From DASVNK01 sp036383895 (GTDB lineage Bacteria > Verrucomicrobiota > Verrucomicrobiia > Limisphaerales > SXQI01): a DNA stretch of 64,000 nt. How positions within the stretch are numbered: the first letter of the stretch is position 1; every line of letters starts with the position of its first letter. The translations under genes and the position numbers were made by a program. Where the stretch lies: the NCBI GenBank assembly GCA_036383895.1, contig DASVNK010000062.1, forward strand, positions 1 through 64,000. Direction: 5' to 3'. The notes under the pieces are model-generated. The model saw only the letters and a program-made list of their open reading frames with translations, ran no database searches and was not told the DNA's origin. Of this stretch, positions 16,601-23,911 are shown one piece after another.

Positions 16601-17568
16601 GAGAGTTCCTCCATGCGTTTGAGCGGGCGATGCAGGGCGCAATCGACGGCAATGATGATCAAAATGATGGCGCCGGTGAGCGCATCCTGCAGGTAAGCGC
16701 TCGCCCCCGCGTAGATGAGCAGTTGCGAAATGAGATAAAGGAATAGGACGCCGAGAAATGTGCCGAGATACGAACCTTCACCGCCGAAAATGTTCGTGCC
16801 ACCGAGGATCACCGCGGCGATGACCTGAAGTTCGAAACCGAGCGCCATGCGGGCTGGTTCCACCGCCTGGACGCGCGTCGCGTAAAGAACCGCGGCTGCG
16901 GCAAAGAAAAGTCCGCCGAGAACGAAGGAACTGGAAAGAATGCGGCGCGGCTGCAGACCCATGAGGTGGCACGCTTCGGGAGAATTGCCGAGCGCGAGCC
17001 AGAGGCGGGGGTGTTTGCCGAATGATTCCCACATAATCGCAACGCTCGCGCCCACGAGCAGAATCCAGCCGCCATAAAGTTTGCCGGGTGAATGGTAGGC
17101 ATCTGAATGAACGGAAATGTTTCCAGAAAAATTTGGAATGAAGGAGTCGGCAATAATCAGAGCGATTCCGCGGTAGAGCGGCAGTCCTGCAAGGGTGACG
17201 ATGATCGCCGGCATGTTGAGGCGCGTGACGAGAAGACCGTTGAAGGACATGAGCGACCACGCCGAAGCCGCGCAGATCGCGAAGGACAGAACTGGAGAAT
17301 AACCACGTGTTGCAAAACAGCCGAAGATTGTTCCCGCGAGTGCAATCATTGAGGCGATGGAAAGATCGATCGCGCCGGTGAAAATGATTCCGGTGAGCGC
17401 AAAGGCTGCGAGAGCGGCGGGCGCGATGTCCGGACCAATGCGCCCGAGGATTTCTGTGAAGGAGCTGCCTTCCTTCAGCAGCGCAAAAATCGTGAAGAGC
17501 AGAATAAGGTTGCCCGCGAATAAAAACGCGAGCCGCCTCCGCACCGGGCGTCCCATTCGGCTGAACAC
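16597..17568 (-). CDS. Sugar-type (RbsC-family, BPD_transp_2) ABC transporter permease
   Basis: A 323-residue membrane protein, paralogous to the next gene downstream. Hallmarks are TGAIDLSIASMIALAGTIFG, FNGLLVTRLNMPAIIVTLAG and AAVILGGTNIFGGEGSYLGT. Two non-identical permeases side by side suggest a heterodimeric channel for a sugar or sugar-like solute. It is the first gene of a minus-strand set of three (this permease, its paralogue, then the ABC-2 permease). The N-terminus (RPVRRRLAFLFAGNLILLFT) fits the start at 17568. No ATPase or substrate-binding protein gene lies upstream; a HAD phosphatase in the same orientation ends 112 bp away. Confidence 0.87.
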   Translation of the reverse strand: MFSRMGRPVRRRLAFLFAGNLILLFTIFALLKEGSSFTEILGRIGPDIAPAALAAFALTGIIFTGAIDLSIASMIALAGTIFGCFATRGYSPVLSFAICAASAWSLMSFNGLLVTRLNMPAIIVTLAGLPLYRGIALIIADSFIPNFSGNISVHSDAYHSPGKLYGGWILLVGASVAIMWESFGKHPRLWLALGNSPEACHLMGLQPRRILSSSFVLGGLFFAAAAVLYATRVQAVEPARMALGFELQVIAAVILGGTNIFGGEGSYLGTFLGVLFLYLISQLLIYAGASAYLQDALTGAIILIIIAVDCALHRPLKRMEELS

Positions 17569-17650
17569 GCGCGCGATTTAACGCGATGCACGCGGGGCAC
17601 GGCAAGCGCTCAGAAAGTAAACGGAATCGTTCGTGGCGGAGAAAGGACGA

Positions 17651-17676
17651 AAGGACTCCTCACGTCGTCCCCTACA
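17651..17676. repeat. 26-bp dispersed repeat, copy 2
   Basis: Identical over 26 bases and in the same orientation to 9326-9351. It is intergenic here, between the HAD gene stop and the permease start, directly beside the end of the HAD gene. Confidence 0.9.
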
Positions 17677-17680
17677 GAAA

Positions 17681-18508
17681 TTACTTTGAAGGGTGCGAGA
17701 TCTTCTCGGCCAAATTCTCCAGCGCGTATCCGACCGACTTCAGGACTTGGGAAATTCCGTGGGCGACGCCGTGTCCGCAATGCTTCTCGCTGACGTAGCC
17801 ATTTTGGCGTAAAACGGTTTCCTTCACTTGCGGGATCGCGTTCATCGGCGCGACGAGCCAGCGCGCGAATTCATTGGAAAGCATGGGAAGATCGTTCAAG
17901 TGATCGCCGGCCGCGACGATTTCGTCCGGCATGATGTTGAGTCGGCGCGCGATCTCGGCAAGGGCGGTTCCTTTGTTGAAAGCTTTGTGACTGAAGCGCG
18001 CGTAGATGTCGTTCCGCATGACGACAAGATCACCGACATCTTTGAACGCCACTTCAAGGTAATCGTGAATCTCTTCAGCGTGGGAAACCTTTTCCGCGAT
18101 GAGGCAAAACGGGGAATAAGGGTCTTCGTAAACCTGCGCTTTCTGGTAGCGCGAGTTAACCCACTCGTTAATCCGCGGAAGGTGCGGTCGCATCTTCTCG
18201 AACAACTCCGCGTGCATTTGCGTGCAACGATCGTTCCAATCGCGCACGCTCACGTAATCGCTTTCTTTTAATTCGTAAATCTCGCGTTCGACCACGACCA
18301 CGAAATTCGGGCGAATGCTCAGGCCTGCCTTGGTGAGCGATTCCATCAAGCTCGTGAGATCGCGGCCGGTGTTGATCACCCAATAAACACCGCGATTTTG
18401 AAGCGCGCCGATCAACGTCTCCAGTTCCTTTGGCACGGGCGGAGTCTCGAAATCCGTGTGCAAAGTGCCGTCGAAATCGGTTGAGATTAATTTAATGGGT
18501 GGTTTCAT
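17681..18508 (-). CDS. HAD-IIB family hydrolase (Cof-like phosphatase)
   Basis: A 275-residue haloacid-dehalogenase superfamily phosphatase. Motif I is LISTDFDGTLHTDF (nucleophile Asp and the DxDGT pattern near residue 11), motif II is VINTGRDLTSL, motif III includes the Lys in HKAFNKGTALAEIARRLN, and motif IV is VAAGDHLNDLPML. The cap between motifs II and III is of the IIB (Cof/sucrose-phosphatase) type. Such enzymes remove phosphate from sugars or cofactor intermediates in the cytoplasm; the substrate is unknown. It ends 112 bp before the sugar permeases in the same orientation, with a dispersed repeat between, so co-transcription is uncertain. Confidence 0.88.
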   Translation of the reverse strand: MKPPIKLISTDFDGTLHTDFETPPVPKELETLIGALQNRGVYWVINTGRDLTSLMESLTKAGLSIRPNFVVVVEREIYELKESDYVSVRDWNDRCTQMHAELFEKMRPHLPRINEWVNSRYQKAQVYEDPYSPFCLIAEKVSHAEEIHDYLEVAFKDVGDLVVMRNDIYARFSHKAFNKGTALAEIARRLNIMPDEIVAAGDHLNDLPMLSNEFARWLVAPMNAIPQVKETVLRQNGYVSEKHCGHGVAHGISQVLKSVGYALENLAEKISHPSK

Positions 18509-18602
18509 CCTGCCGGAAACACGCGCGAAACGGCTCGTTCCGCCCGCCCTAGCTTGCGCGGCAACTACATTCGTGCGATAGAAGCGAATGTCAACGATCC
18601 GA

Positions 18603-18944
18603 TTATTTCTGCCAAGATGAGAACTCTTTCTCCAATATCTCAGCGACGCACGTCAGCGGCTCCTCCCCTTCGTGCGTCTTGAAGATGCGGTGCTCCAATT
18701 CCGTATGCGTTTTTGGACGCACGGCAGCATCGCACCAAGATAAATACGCATCTTTTCCGTCGTAATTGAAGCGAAGCATCTTTTTTCTTCTTCCAGCAAC
18801 GATCTCCCAGCTGCCAAAGGCCATGTAATCGAATTTGTGTTCGTATACGGTGATGCCGGTGCGGGCGAGTCGTTCTGCGAGCAAAAAAACTCTTTTGAAA
18901 TAGCCTGCAGAGGACTGACTATCGTCGATGTCGTCAGATTTCAT
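18603..18944 (-). CDS. Hypothetical protein
   Basis: A soluble 113-residue protein. It begins MKSDDIDDSQSSAGYFKRVF and includes ITVYEHKFDYMAFGSWEIVA and KKMLRFNYDGKDAYLSWC, suggesting a small alpha/beta fold. I recognise no family. It has no signal peptide. Codon use is like its neighbours and no competing frame is open, so it is probably a genuine orphan gene between the HAD phosphatase and the divergent TPR gene. Confidence 0.6.
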   Translation of the reverse strand: MKSDDIDDSQSSAGYFKRVFLLAERLARTGITVYEHKFDYMAFGSWEIVAGRRKKMLRFNYDGKDAYLSWCDAAVRPKTHTELEHRIFKTHEGEEPLTCVAEILEKEFSSWQK

Positions 18945-19080
18945 ATACAGATAAAAACATTTTCACCGAACAAATCTGCGGAAAAGGGTAGCCCCCAAGC
19001 CGAAATACGGTAGTTTTTTCAGGCGAAAACCCTCGTGTGTAAAGCTGTAAATGGCAGTATACGGAGCGTTGTCAAAGGTT

Positions 19081-19587
19081 ATGTCGCCCCAGGAACAATA
19101 CGACGATGCGATGTTCGACTTTTCGCGTGGCGAATATGAAACCGCCATTGCGAAGTTCGAGCGCATACTTGCGGCCGACCCGGTGAACTTCGACGCGCAA
19201 CTCGCGCTGGGGATGGCGCATTATCGCAAGGGCGACTTCGCGAAAGCGATCGAGGAAGGGCATAAGGCTGAGAAGCTCAAGCCGCACGAACAACTCGTGC
19301 ATACAAATCTGTCGCTGTTTTACATGAAGTCGGGCGACAAAAAGACTGCGGAGCATCACGGTTTGCAGGCGCGCATCGCATCATGGAGAACAGAAGCACA
19401 GCAGGGGACTCCTGCTGCTGCCACCGGCGATCCTGAACTGGAGATGGCGAAACCGCCACCGCCGCCGCCGCGTCCCGTGAAGATGCCGGAGATGCCTTGG
19501 AAGAAAAACAAAGCGATCGGCGGTGCGCATGCCACGGAACAGAATTCGCCTCCCGCAACAACGCAACCTTCGAAAGAAAATGGGTGA
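19081..19587 (+). CDS. TPR protein with Pro-rich tail
   Basis: A 168-residue protein. The N-terminal part has two to three TPRs (EQYDDAMFDFSRGEYETAIA, PVNFDAQLALGMAHYRKGDF, HEQLVHTNLSLFYMKSGDKK), followed by a disordered tail with a run of six prolines (KPPPPPPRPVK). The ATG at 19081 is preceded by AAAGG; an in-frame ATG at 19051 lies further upstream without a site. The last codons overlap the start of the Rieske gene (ATGGGTGA, 8 bp), so the two are translationally coupled and may work together. I infer an adaptor role; nothing indicates a catalytic function. Confidence 0.82.
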   Translation: MSPQEQYDDAMFDFSRGEYETAIAKFERILAADPVNFDAQLALGMAHYRKGDFAKAIEEGHKAEKLKPHEQLVHTNLSLFYMKSGDKKTAEHHGLQARIASWRTEAQQGTPAAATGDPELEMAKPPPPPPRPVKMPEMPWKKNKAIGGAHATEQNSPPATTQPSKENG

Positions 19588-19888
19588 TTACGTTCCGGTC
19601 TCTCGCATTGAAGAACTACCCGCGGTGGGCGGGAAAGAGGTGATCGTGAAGGGCGCGCGCATTTGCCTTTTCCGGCAGCAGAATGGCGAGGTTTCAGCCA
19701 CCGATGCGCTTTGCCCGCATAAGGGCGTTCCGCTGGCGGTCGGCTGCATTGAGAACGGCGCGGTGATCTGCGCGATGCACGGCTGGGAATTCGATCTTAA
19801 ATCAGGTGCGTGCCGAAATGTTCCCGGCCACGAAGTGCGCACCTATCCTGTGCGCGTGGAGAATGGTGAAGTAAGCGTGGCGCTGTAG
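19580..19888 (+). CDS. Rieske [2Fe-2S] protein, NirD/ferredoxin-like
   Basis: A 102-residue single-domain Rieske protein. The cluster ligands are visible as CPHKG (Cys and His) and CAMHGW (Cys and His), with the surrounding NirD-like pattern (EVSATDALCPHKGVPLAVGC, then VRTYPVRVENGEVSVAL). Such small proteins shuttle electrons to oxygenases or reductases, or are the small subunit of assimilatory nitrite reductase. No nitrite reductase large subunit is nearby, so I keep the general name. It is coupled to the upstream TPR gene by an 8-bp overlap. Location is cytoplasmic. Confidence 0.88.
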   Translation: MGDYVPVSRIEELPAVGGKEVIVKGARICLFRQQNGEVSATDALCPHKGVPLAVGCIENGAVICAMHGWEFDLKSGACRNVPGHEVRTYPVRVENGEVSVAL

Positions 19889-19908
19889 GACGCCGCTGGA
19901 GATTCGCG

Positions 19909-20493
19909 TTACCTAACGTGCGCAGGCAGGAGCAGATCCCGCACATCGACAGCTTCCATCCCGGCACTGCGAATCGCTTGCATGCCTAGATCGGTATCCT
20001 CGTAACCGCGGCAATTCTCCGGGCGCACGCCGATCCGCCGCGCGGCTTCCAGGAAAATATCCGGCGCCGGCTTCTGATTCTTCACATCTTCGCTCGTCAC
20101 TACCGCATCGAAGAAGTGTCGGATTCTTAAATGCTCTAGCACCTGCTCGATGATGTGCTTCTGGCCACCGGAAGCGACCGCCATCGGCAGCTTTCCGTGA
20201 TTGGCTTCCGCTACGGCGACGACCACTTCAATGGCCTTCACTTCCGGCAGAAACGGCATGTAAGCCGACTCCTTCTCTTCCGACAGGGCGATGCAATCCA
20301 GTTCCTTTCCCTGCTCATTGCAAAGCATCCGAAAAATATCGCGCGAAGGAACTCCGCCGAGCGAATAGAACCGATCTTCCGGAAAATGCAGCCCGTGCTT
20401 CTTCGTCACTGCTTGCCATGCTTTCCAATGCAGCGGCATGGTGTCGGCCAGGGTTCCGTCGCAATCGAAAATGATTCCTTTGATTTCGCGCAT
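19909..20493 (-). CDS. HAD-IA family hydrolase (beta-phosphoglucomutase/YqaB-like)
   Basis: A 194-residue HAD phosphatase. Motif I is IIFDCDGTLADTMPLHWKAW (Asp nucleophile and DxDGT), motif II VASGGQK, motif III Lys in NQKPAPDIFLEAARRIG and motif IV GYEDTDLGMQAIRSAGM. A small alpha-helical cap lies between motifs I and II. The sequence is closest in style to YqaB-like fructose-1-phosphate phosphatases and beta-phosphoglucomutases, but the substrate cannot be fixed. It begins directly after the prfA stop on the same strand, so prfA and this gene are likely one transcript. Confidence 0.88.
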   Translation of the reverse strand: MREIKGIIFDCDGTLADTMPLHWKAWQAVTKKHGLHFPEDRFYSLGGVPSRDIFRMLCNEQGKELDCIALSEEKESAYMPFLPEVKAIEVVVAVAEANHGKLPMAVASGGQKHIIEQVLEHLRIRHFFDAVVTSEDVKNQKPAPDIFLEAARRIGVRPENCRGYEDTDLGMQAIRSAGMEAVDVRDLLLPAHVR

Positions 20494-20494
20494 C

Positions 20495-21577
20495 TTAAAT
20501 TTTCAGCGAAGACAACCGCTCCTGCAGATCATTCGCCATGAGCGGATCGATGAGCGTATCCAGATCGCCCTCAATAAACGCTGGCAAATTGTAATTCGTG
20601 AGTTCGATCCGGTGATCCGTCACCCGGTTCTGCGGAAAATTGTAAGTGCGGATGCGTTCGTTGCGCTCGCCGGTGCCGACCTGAGCCTTCCGTTGCGCCG
20701 CATACTTCGCGTTCTCTTCGGCGATTTTCTGCTCCAGCAAACGCGAGCGCAAGATCGTCAACGCCCGCGCCTTATTCTTCAACTGTGAGCGTTGATCCGC
20801 GCAACGGACCATCATGCCGGTTGGCTTGTGCACGATCTGCACCGCCGAATCTGTCGTGTTCACGCCTTGTCCCCCGGGACCCGACGCACGGCACGCGCTG
20901 ATGTCCAAATCCTCTGGCCGAATTTCGATATCCACTTCCTCCGCTTCCGGAAGAACCGCCACCGTCGCGGTGCTGGTATGAATGCGTCCCTGGGCCTCCG
21001 TCGCCGGAACGCGCTGCACGCGATGCACCCCGCTCTCGTACTTCAGGCGCTTAAAGACATTCGTCCCGGTGACGCTGAAAATGATTTCCCTATACCCGCC
21101 CAGATCAGAGGGACTCGCATCCATCGACTCCACCTTCCAACCCTGCGAATCGGCGTAGCGCGTATACATCCGATACAAATCTGCCGCGAACAGCGCCGAT
21201 TCCGATCCACCTGCGCCCGCGCGAATTTCGATGATCGTATTCCGTGAATCGCTCGGGTCGGGCGGAATAATTCCGAGCTGCAACTCCATTTCGAAACGCT
21301 TCTCGTCGGCCTGCAACCGCGCGATTTCTTCCTTGGCCATTTCGGCAAGATCGGCGTCATCGCCCTGGAGCAACTTTCGGTTCTCCTCCAGGTCGCGCAG
21401 CGTCTTCAGATACCCCTCGCCAAACGCGACCAGGTCCTTGAGACGCGCATACTCACGCGACAATTCCTGCGCGCGCTGGTTGTTCTCAAAAACCTTCGGA
21501 TCGTTCAACGCCGCTTCCACTTCGGCAAAGCGTCGCTTGAACTTCTCGATATGTGGTCGTAGATCGAGGCCCCCCAT
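20495..21577 (-). CDS. prfA: Peptide chain release factor 1
   Basis: A 360-residue class I release factor that reads UAA and UAG and triggers peptidyl-tRNA hydrolysis on the ribosome. The catalytic GGQ motif is at residues 235-237 (ASGPGGQGVN), and the codon-recognition tripeptide is PAT at 191-193 (HRVQRVPATEAQGRIHTS), which marks RF1 rather than RF2 (SPF). Length and domain order are standard. It lies between rpmE and a HAD gene on the same strand, an rpmE-prfA order common in bacteria. A hairpin between rpmE and prfA may limit read-through. Confidence 0.97.
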   Translation of the reverse strand: MGGLDLRPHIEKFKRRFAEVEAALNDPKVFENNQRAQELSREYARLKDLVAFGEGYLKTLRDLEENRKLLQGDDADLAEMAKEEIARLQADEKRFEMELQLGIIPPDPSDSRNTIIEIRAGAGGSESALFAADLYRMYTRYADSQGWKVESMDASPSDLGGYREIIFSVTGTNVFKRLKYESGVHRVQRVPATEAQGRIHTSTATVAVLPEAEEVDIEIRPEDLDISACRASGPGGQGVNTTDSAVQIVHKPTGMMVRCADQRSQLKNKARALTILRSRLLEQKIAEENAKYAAQRKAQVGTGERNERIRTYNFPQNRVTDHRIELTNYNLPAFIEGDLDTLIDPLMANDLQERLSSLKI

Positions 21578-21586
21578 AAAAGCAAA

Positions 21587-21618
21587 ACGCCCGCTGAAGT
21601 GCGTGACTCGGCGGGCGT
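21587..21618 (-). terminator. Hairpin between rpmE and prfA (attenuator-like)
   Basis: Eight-bp arms ACGCCCGC (21587-21594) and GCGGGCGT (21611-21618), followed on the minus strand by a TTTGCTTTT tract. It lies after rpmE and directly before the prfA start codon, so it could terminate part of the rpmE transcripts. Confidence 0.6.
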
Positions 21619-21631
21619 TCTGAAAAGATAA

Positions 21632-21886
21632 CTACTTGCGCTTCTTTTTATTCGCGGCGTTTTCCGCGGCTTGCGCCTGCGCAGCCTGCGTCTTCGCCAG
21701 GCGCTGCTGGAATTTGTCCACACGGCCGGCCGTATCGACGAATTTCTGGGTGCCGGTGTAGAACGGATGGCACGCATTGCAAATACCGATGATCACGACC
21801 GGCTTGGTGGAACGCGTCTTAATGACGTTTCCGCACGCGCAACGAATTTCCGAGTCTTGATACTTCGGATGTAAATCAGCTTTCAT
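21632..21886 (-). CDS. rpmE: 50S ribosomal protein L31
   Basis: An 84-residue protein of the zinc-containing L31 type. The four Cys ligands are in CACG (C16 and C18) and CNAC (C37 and C40), followed by the family signature HPFYTGTQKFVDTAGRVDKF and a Lys-rich tail. L31 binds the 50S subunit at the intersubunit bridge. The start is the ATG at 21886 (MKADLHPKYQDSEI); the frame extends upstream to 21928, but that part is not conserved in L31. The Ala/Gln-rich C-terminal extension (KTQAAQAQAAENAANKKKRK) is longer than in the E. coli protein. Confidence 0.96.
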   Translation of the reverse strand: MKADLHPKYQDSEIRCACGNVIKTRSTKPVVIIGICNACHPFYTGTQKFVDTAGRVDKFQQRLAKTQAAQAQAAENAANKKKRK

Positions 21887-22057
21887 AACAAAGGGCGCAA
21901 AGGGTAACCATGGGAACTCTCCTGACAAGCCGAAACTCCTTCGAAAAGAAGCCGTTTGTCAGGCGCTGAACTACTCAGCCGAGCCACGAACCCAAAACAG
22001 ACCGTGAACATAGCACAAGACCGTCCGCGCGCAAACGGAGGTTGCGGTTGATTTTGA

Positions 22058-23533
22058 CTACGGGGAGGCGGTCGGCCGCAATGGTTTAATGCGTAAGTTC
22101 CGGTGCCGGACGTTTTTCCCGTCATCGTAACTCTGGAGGCCAATGAAACCGTTCGTCGAACGGCGCTCCGGGTCAGTCCAGGTGGTCACGAGTTTGCCAT
22201 TGAGCCGAACGGAGTAGTTATGGCCACGCGCGACGATTTCGTATGCGTTCCATTCACCGGGGGGCTTGGAGGCGTTTTGGACGGGGGCCTGGAACGGATA
22301 GATCGACCCGGTATGCCAGGTGGGGTTGCCCGCTTTGGGATCGCCAATCTCAATCTCGTGACCGCGTTTCACCGCGACCCACGGATCGTTGCCCGGATCG
22401 GGAAACCTTAGGAAGACTCCCGAATCTGCGGCTTCCTGTTCCTGCAAAAACTCCCCGCGCAAAATAAAATCGCCGTATTGCCGATCCGAAAACCACCACA
22501 GACCCATCCCACCACTGCTGGTCGCAATGCCATTTTCCAGCGTGAACTTGCCGGGGCCTGCTTGTTTCCAGGTGATGACATCTTCGCCTTCGAAAAGTTT
22601 TTTAAAACCTTCGTCGCCGTCCGTCGTTTTAACAGGGGAGGGGATCAGTTCCAGATATTCGTGCGGAATTTCGGTAACGAGTCGAATCTGCGGTTTGCGA
22701 TAGAACACTTCGGCCGCTTCGGACTGAAGTTGAATTTTCCCACTTTCCAGCGGATGCCACCGGTCGTTGACCTTGTGCCGCGGGTTTACGGCGACCAAAT
22801 TCGGCACGCCGTTCAAAACGTGGATGCAATTGCCCGCCCAGAAAATCACCTCCACCGTATTCCAATCTCCAAAAACATATTCCGTATCGAACGGGGGCGT
22901 AATCCCGTTGTGCGGTTGTGCGGTGATCAGTGGCAAGCCACGACGCCAGACGAGGTTTTGTTCGCCGGAACCTTCCTTCTTGTAAGGAATGTAAAGTTCC
23001 ATCTCTGGTTTGATCAGTTCGCCTTCCACGTCGATGATCGCGCCGTTCACGGACCACCATTGGCCGACTCCTTTCTCCATGATGTTGTTTTCCACCGAGG
23101 TCATCCAACCGGTTCCCGGATTCGGTTTGCCGACGCAGCAGTAAAGAATCCCGGTATCGCGGGCGACGTTCTGCCGAGCGGGCCAACGCTTTTCACCCCA
23201 CTTGAATTCGATGCGAAAATGGAAATTCTCGAATTCAGCCTGCGTGGTGATCGCCCCATAAACTTCGCCGCTCACGTGAATCGCCGCGCCGTCAGCAAGG
23301 TTCGTGATACTGAAAACGTTTTTCGGATCTTCGTTCGGGACGATGTCCTTTCCGTCCGACCGCGAGAGATGTTTGTCCCAACCGGTGAGGTCACGGCCGT
23401 TAAATAGGTCGTGCCAGTTCGTGGTGAGGGTAAGCTGATTGGTCGCTTCAGCCGCGCTGAGCGTTAGTGATAACGAGAGGAAGAGCGTTGAAATTGCCGC
23501 GCAGACAACTGGGAAGAAGCGAGTCAGCGTCAT
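22058..23533 (-). CDS. Secreted double DUF1080 (3-keto-disaccharide hydrolase-like) protein
   Basis: A 491-residue exported protein with a signal peptide (MTLTRFFPVVCAAISTLFLS). Two DUF1080 domains follow: the first opens with WHDLFNGRDLTGWDKHLSRS, the second with KKLFEGEDVITWKQAGPGKF and ends FIGLQSYDDGKNVRHRNLRI. DUF1080 is a concanavalin-like beta sandwich, and several members cleave 3-keto-glucosides. The family is hugely expanded in Verrucomicrobia and Planctomycetes. The start is the ATG at 23533, where the signal peptide begins; the frame runs open to 23641 without supporting features. It is divergent from the small membrane protein gene, and the shared 115-bp gap should contain both promoters. 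Confidence 0.85.
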   Translation of the reverse strand: MTLTRFFPVVCAAISTLFLSLSLTLSAAEATNQLTLTTNWHDLFNGRDLTGWDKHLSRSDGKDIVPNEDPKNVFSITNLADGAAIHVSGEVYGAITTQAEFENFHFRIEFKWGEKRWPARQNVARDTGILYCCVGKPNPGTGWMTSVENNIMEKGVGQWWSVNGAIIDVEGELIKPEMELYIPYKKEGSGEQNLVWRRGLPLITAQPHNGITPPFDTEYVFGDWNTVEVIFWAGNCIHVLNGVPNLVAVNPRHKVNDRWHPLESGKIQLQSEAAEVFYRKPQIRLVTEIPHEYLELIPSPVKTTDGDEGFKKLFEGEDVITWKQAGPGKFTLENGIATSSGGMGLWWFSDRQYGDFILRGEFLQEQEAADSGVFLRFPDPGNDPWVAVKRGHEIEIGDPKAGNPTWHTGSIYPFQAPVQNASKPPGEWNAYEIVARGHNYSVRLNGKLVTTWTDPERRSTNGFIGLQSYDDGKNVRHRNLRIKPLRPTASP

Positions 23534-23647
23534 ATCCTTGTGTGTGTAGAGTTGCGAAATTCTCACGCGCAAACAAGAACGTTTAATAAGAGGAGCGGAG
23601 CTGGTTTGTAGTCGCGATTTCGGTGCCGAACAGGTAATCACTCCTTC

Positions 23648-23911
23648 ATGCGAGACCTCGTCGATCCGAAATGGATGTATCTAAAGGCCGCGCTCTTCCT
23701 TTTCATCGGCCTGTTCTCCGCGGGCCTTCTCATCGCGGCGAGTCCCACCTGGCAAACGGTCGTGTTGGTGGCGCTCGTAATCTGGTCCTTCTCGCGAGCG
23801 TACTACTTTGCGTTCTATGTGATCCAACGTTACGTAGACCCCACCTTCCGATTCTCGGGACTGTTCTCCGTGCTTAGCTACGTAATCTCGCGCCGTAAAC
23901 CACGCTCCTAG
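23648..23911 (+). CDS. Small membrane protein, hypothetical
   Basis: An 87-residue protein with two predicted transmembrane helices (YLKAALFLFIGLFSAGLLIA and WQTVVLVALVIWSFSRAYYF) and a basic C-terminus (VISRRKPRS). I recognise no named family. A possible topology is both termini in the cytoplasm. Its stop abuts the stop of the convergent CotH gene with no spacer. The hydrophobic composition and the lack of a competing frame argue that it is real. Confidence 0.65.
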   Translation: MRDLVDPKWMYLKAALFLFIGLFSAGLLIAASPTWQTVVLVALVIWSFSRAYYFAFYVIQRYVDPTFRFSGLFSVLSYVISRRKPRS

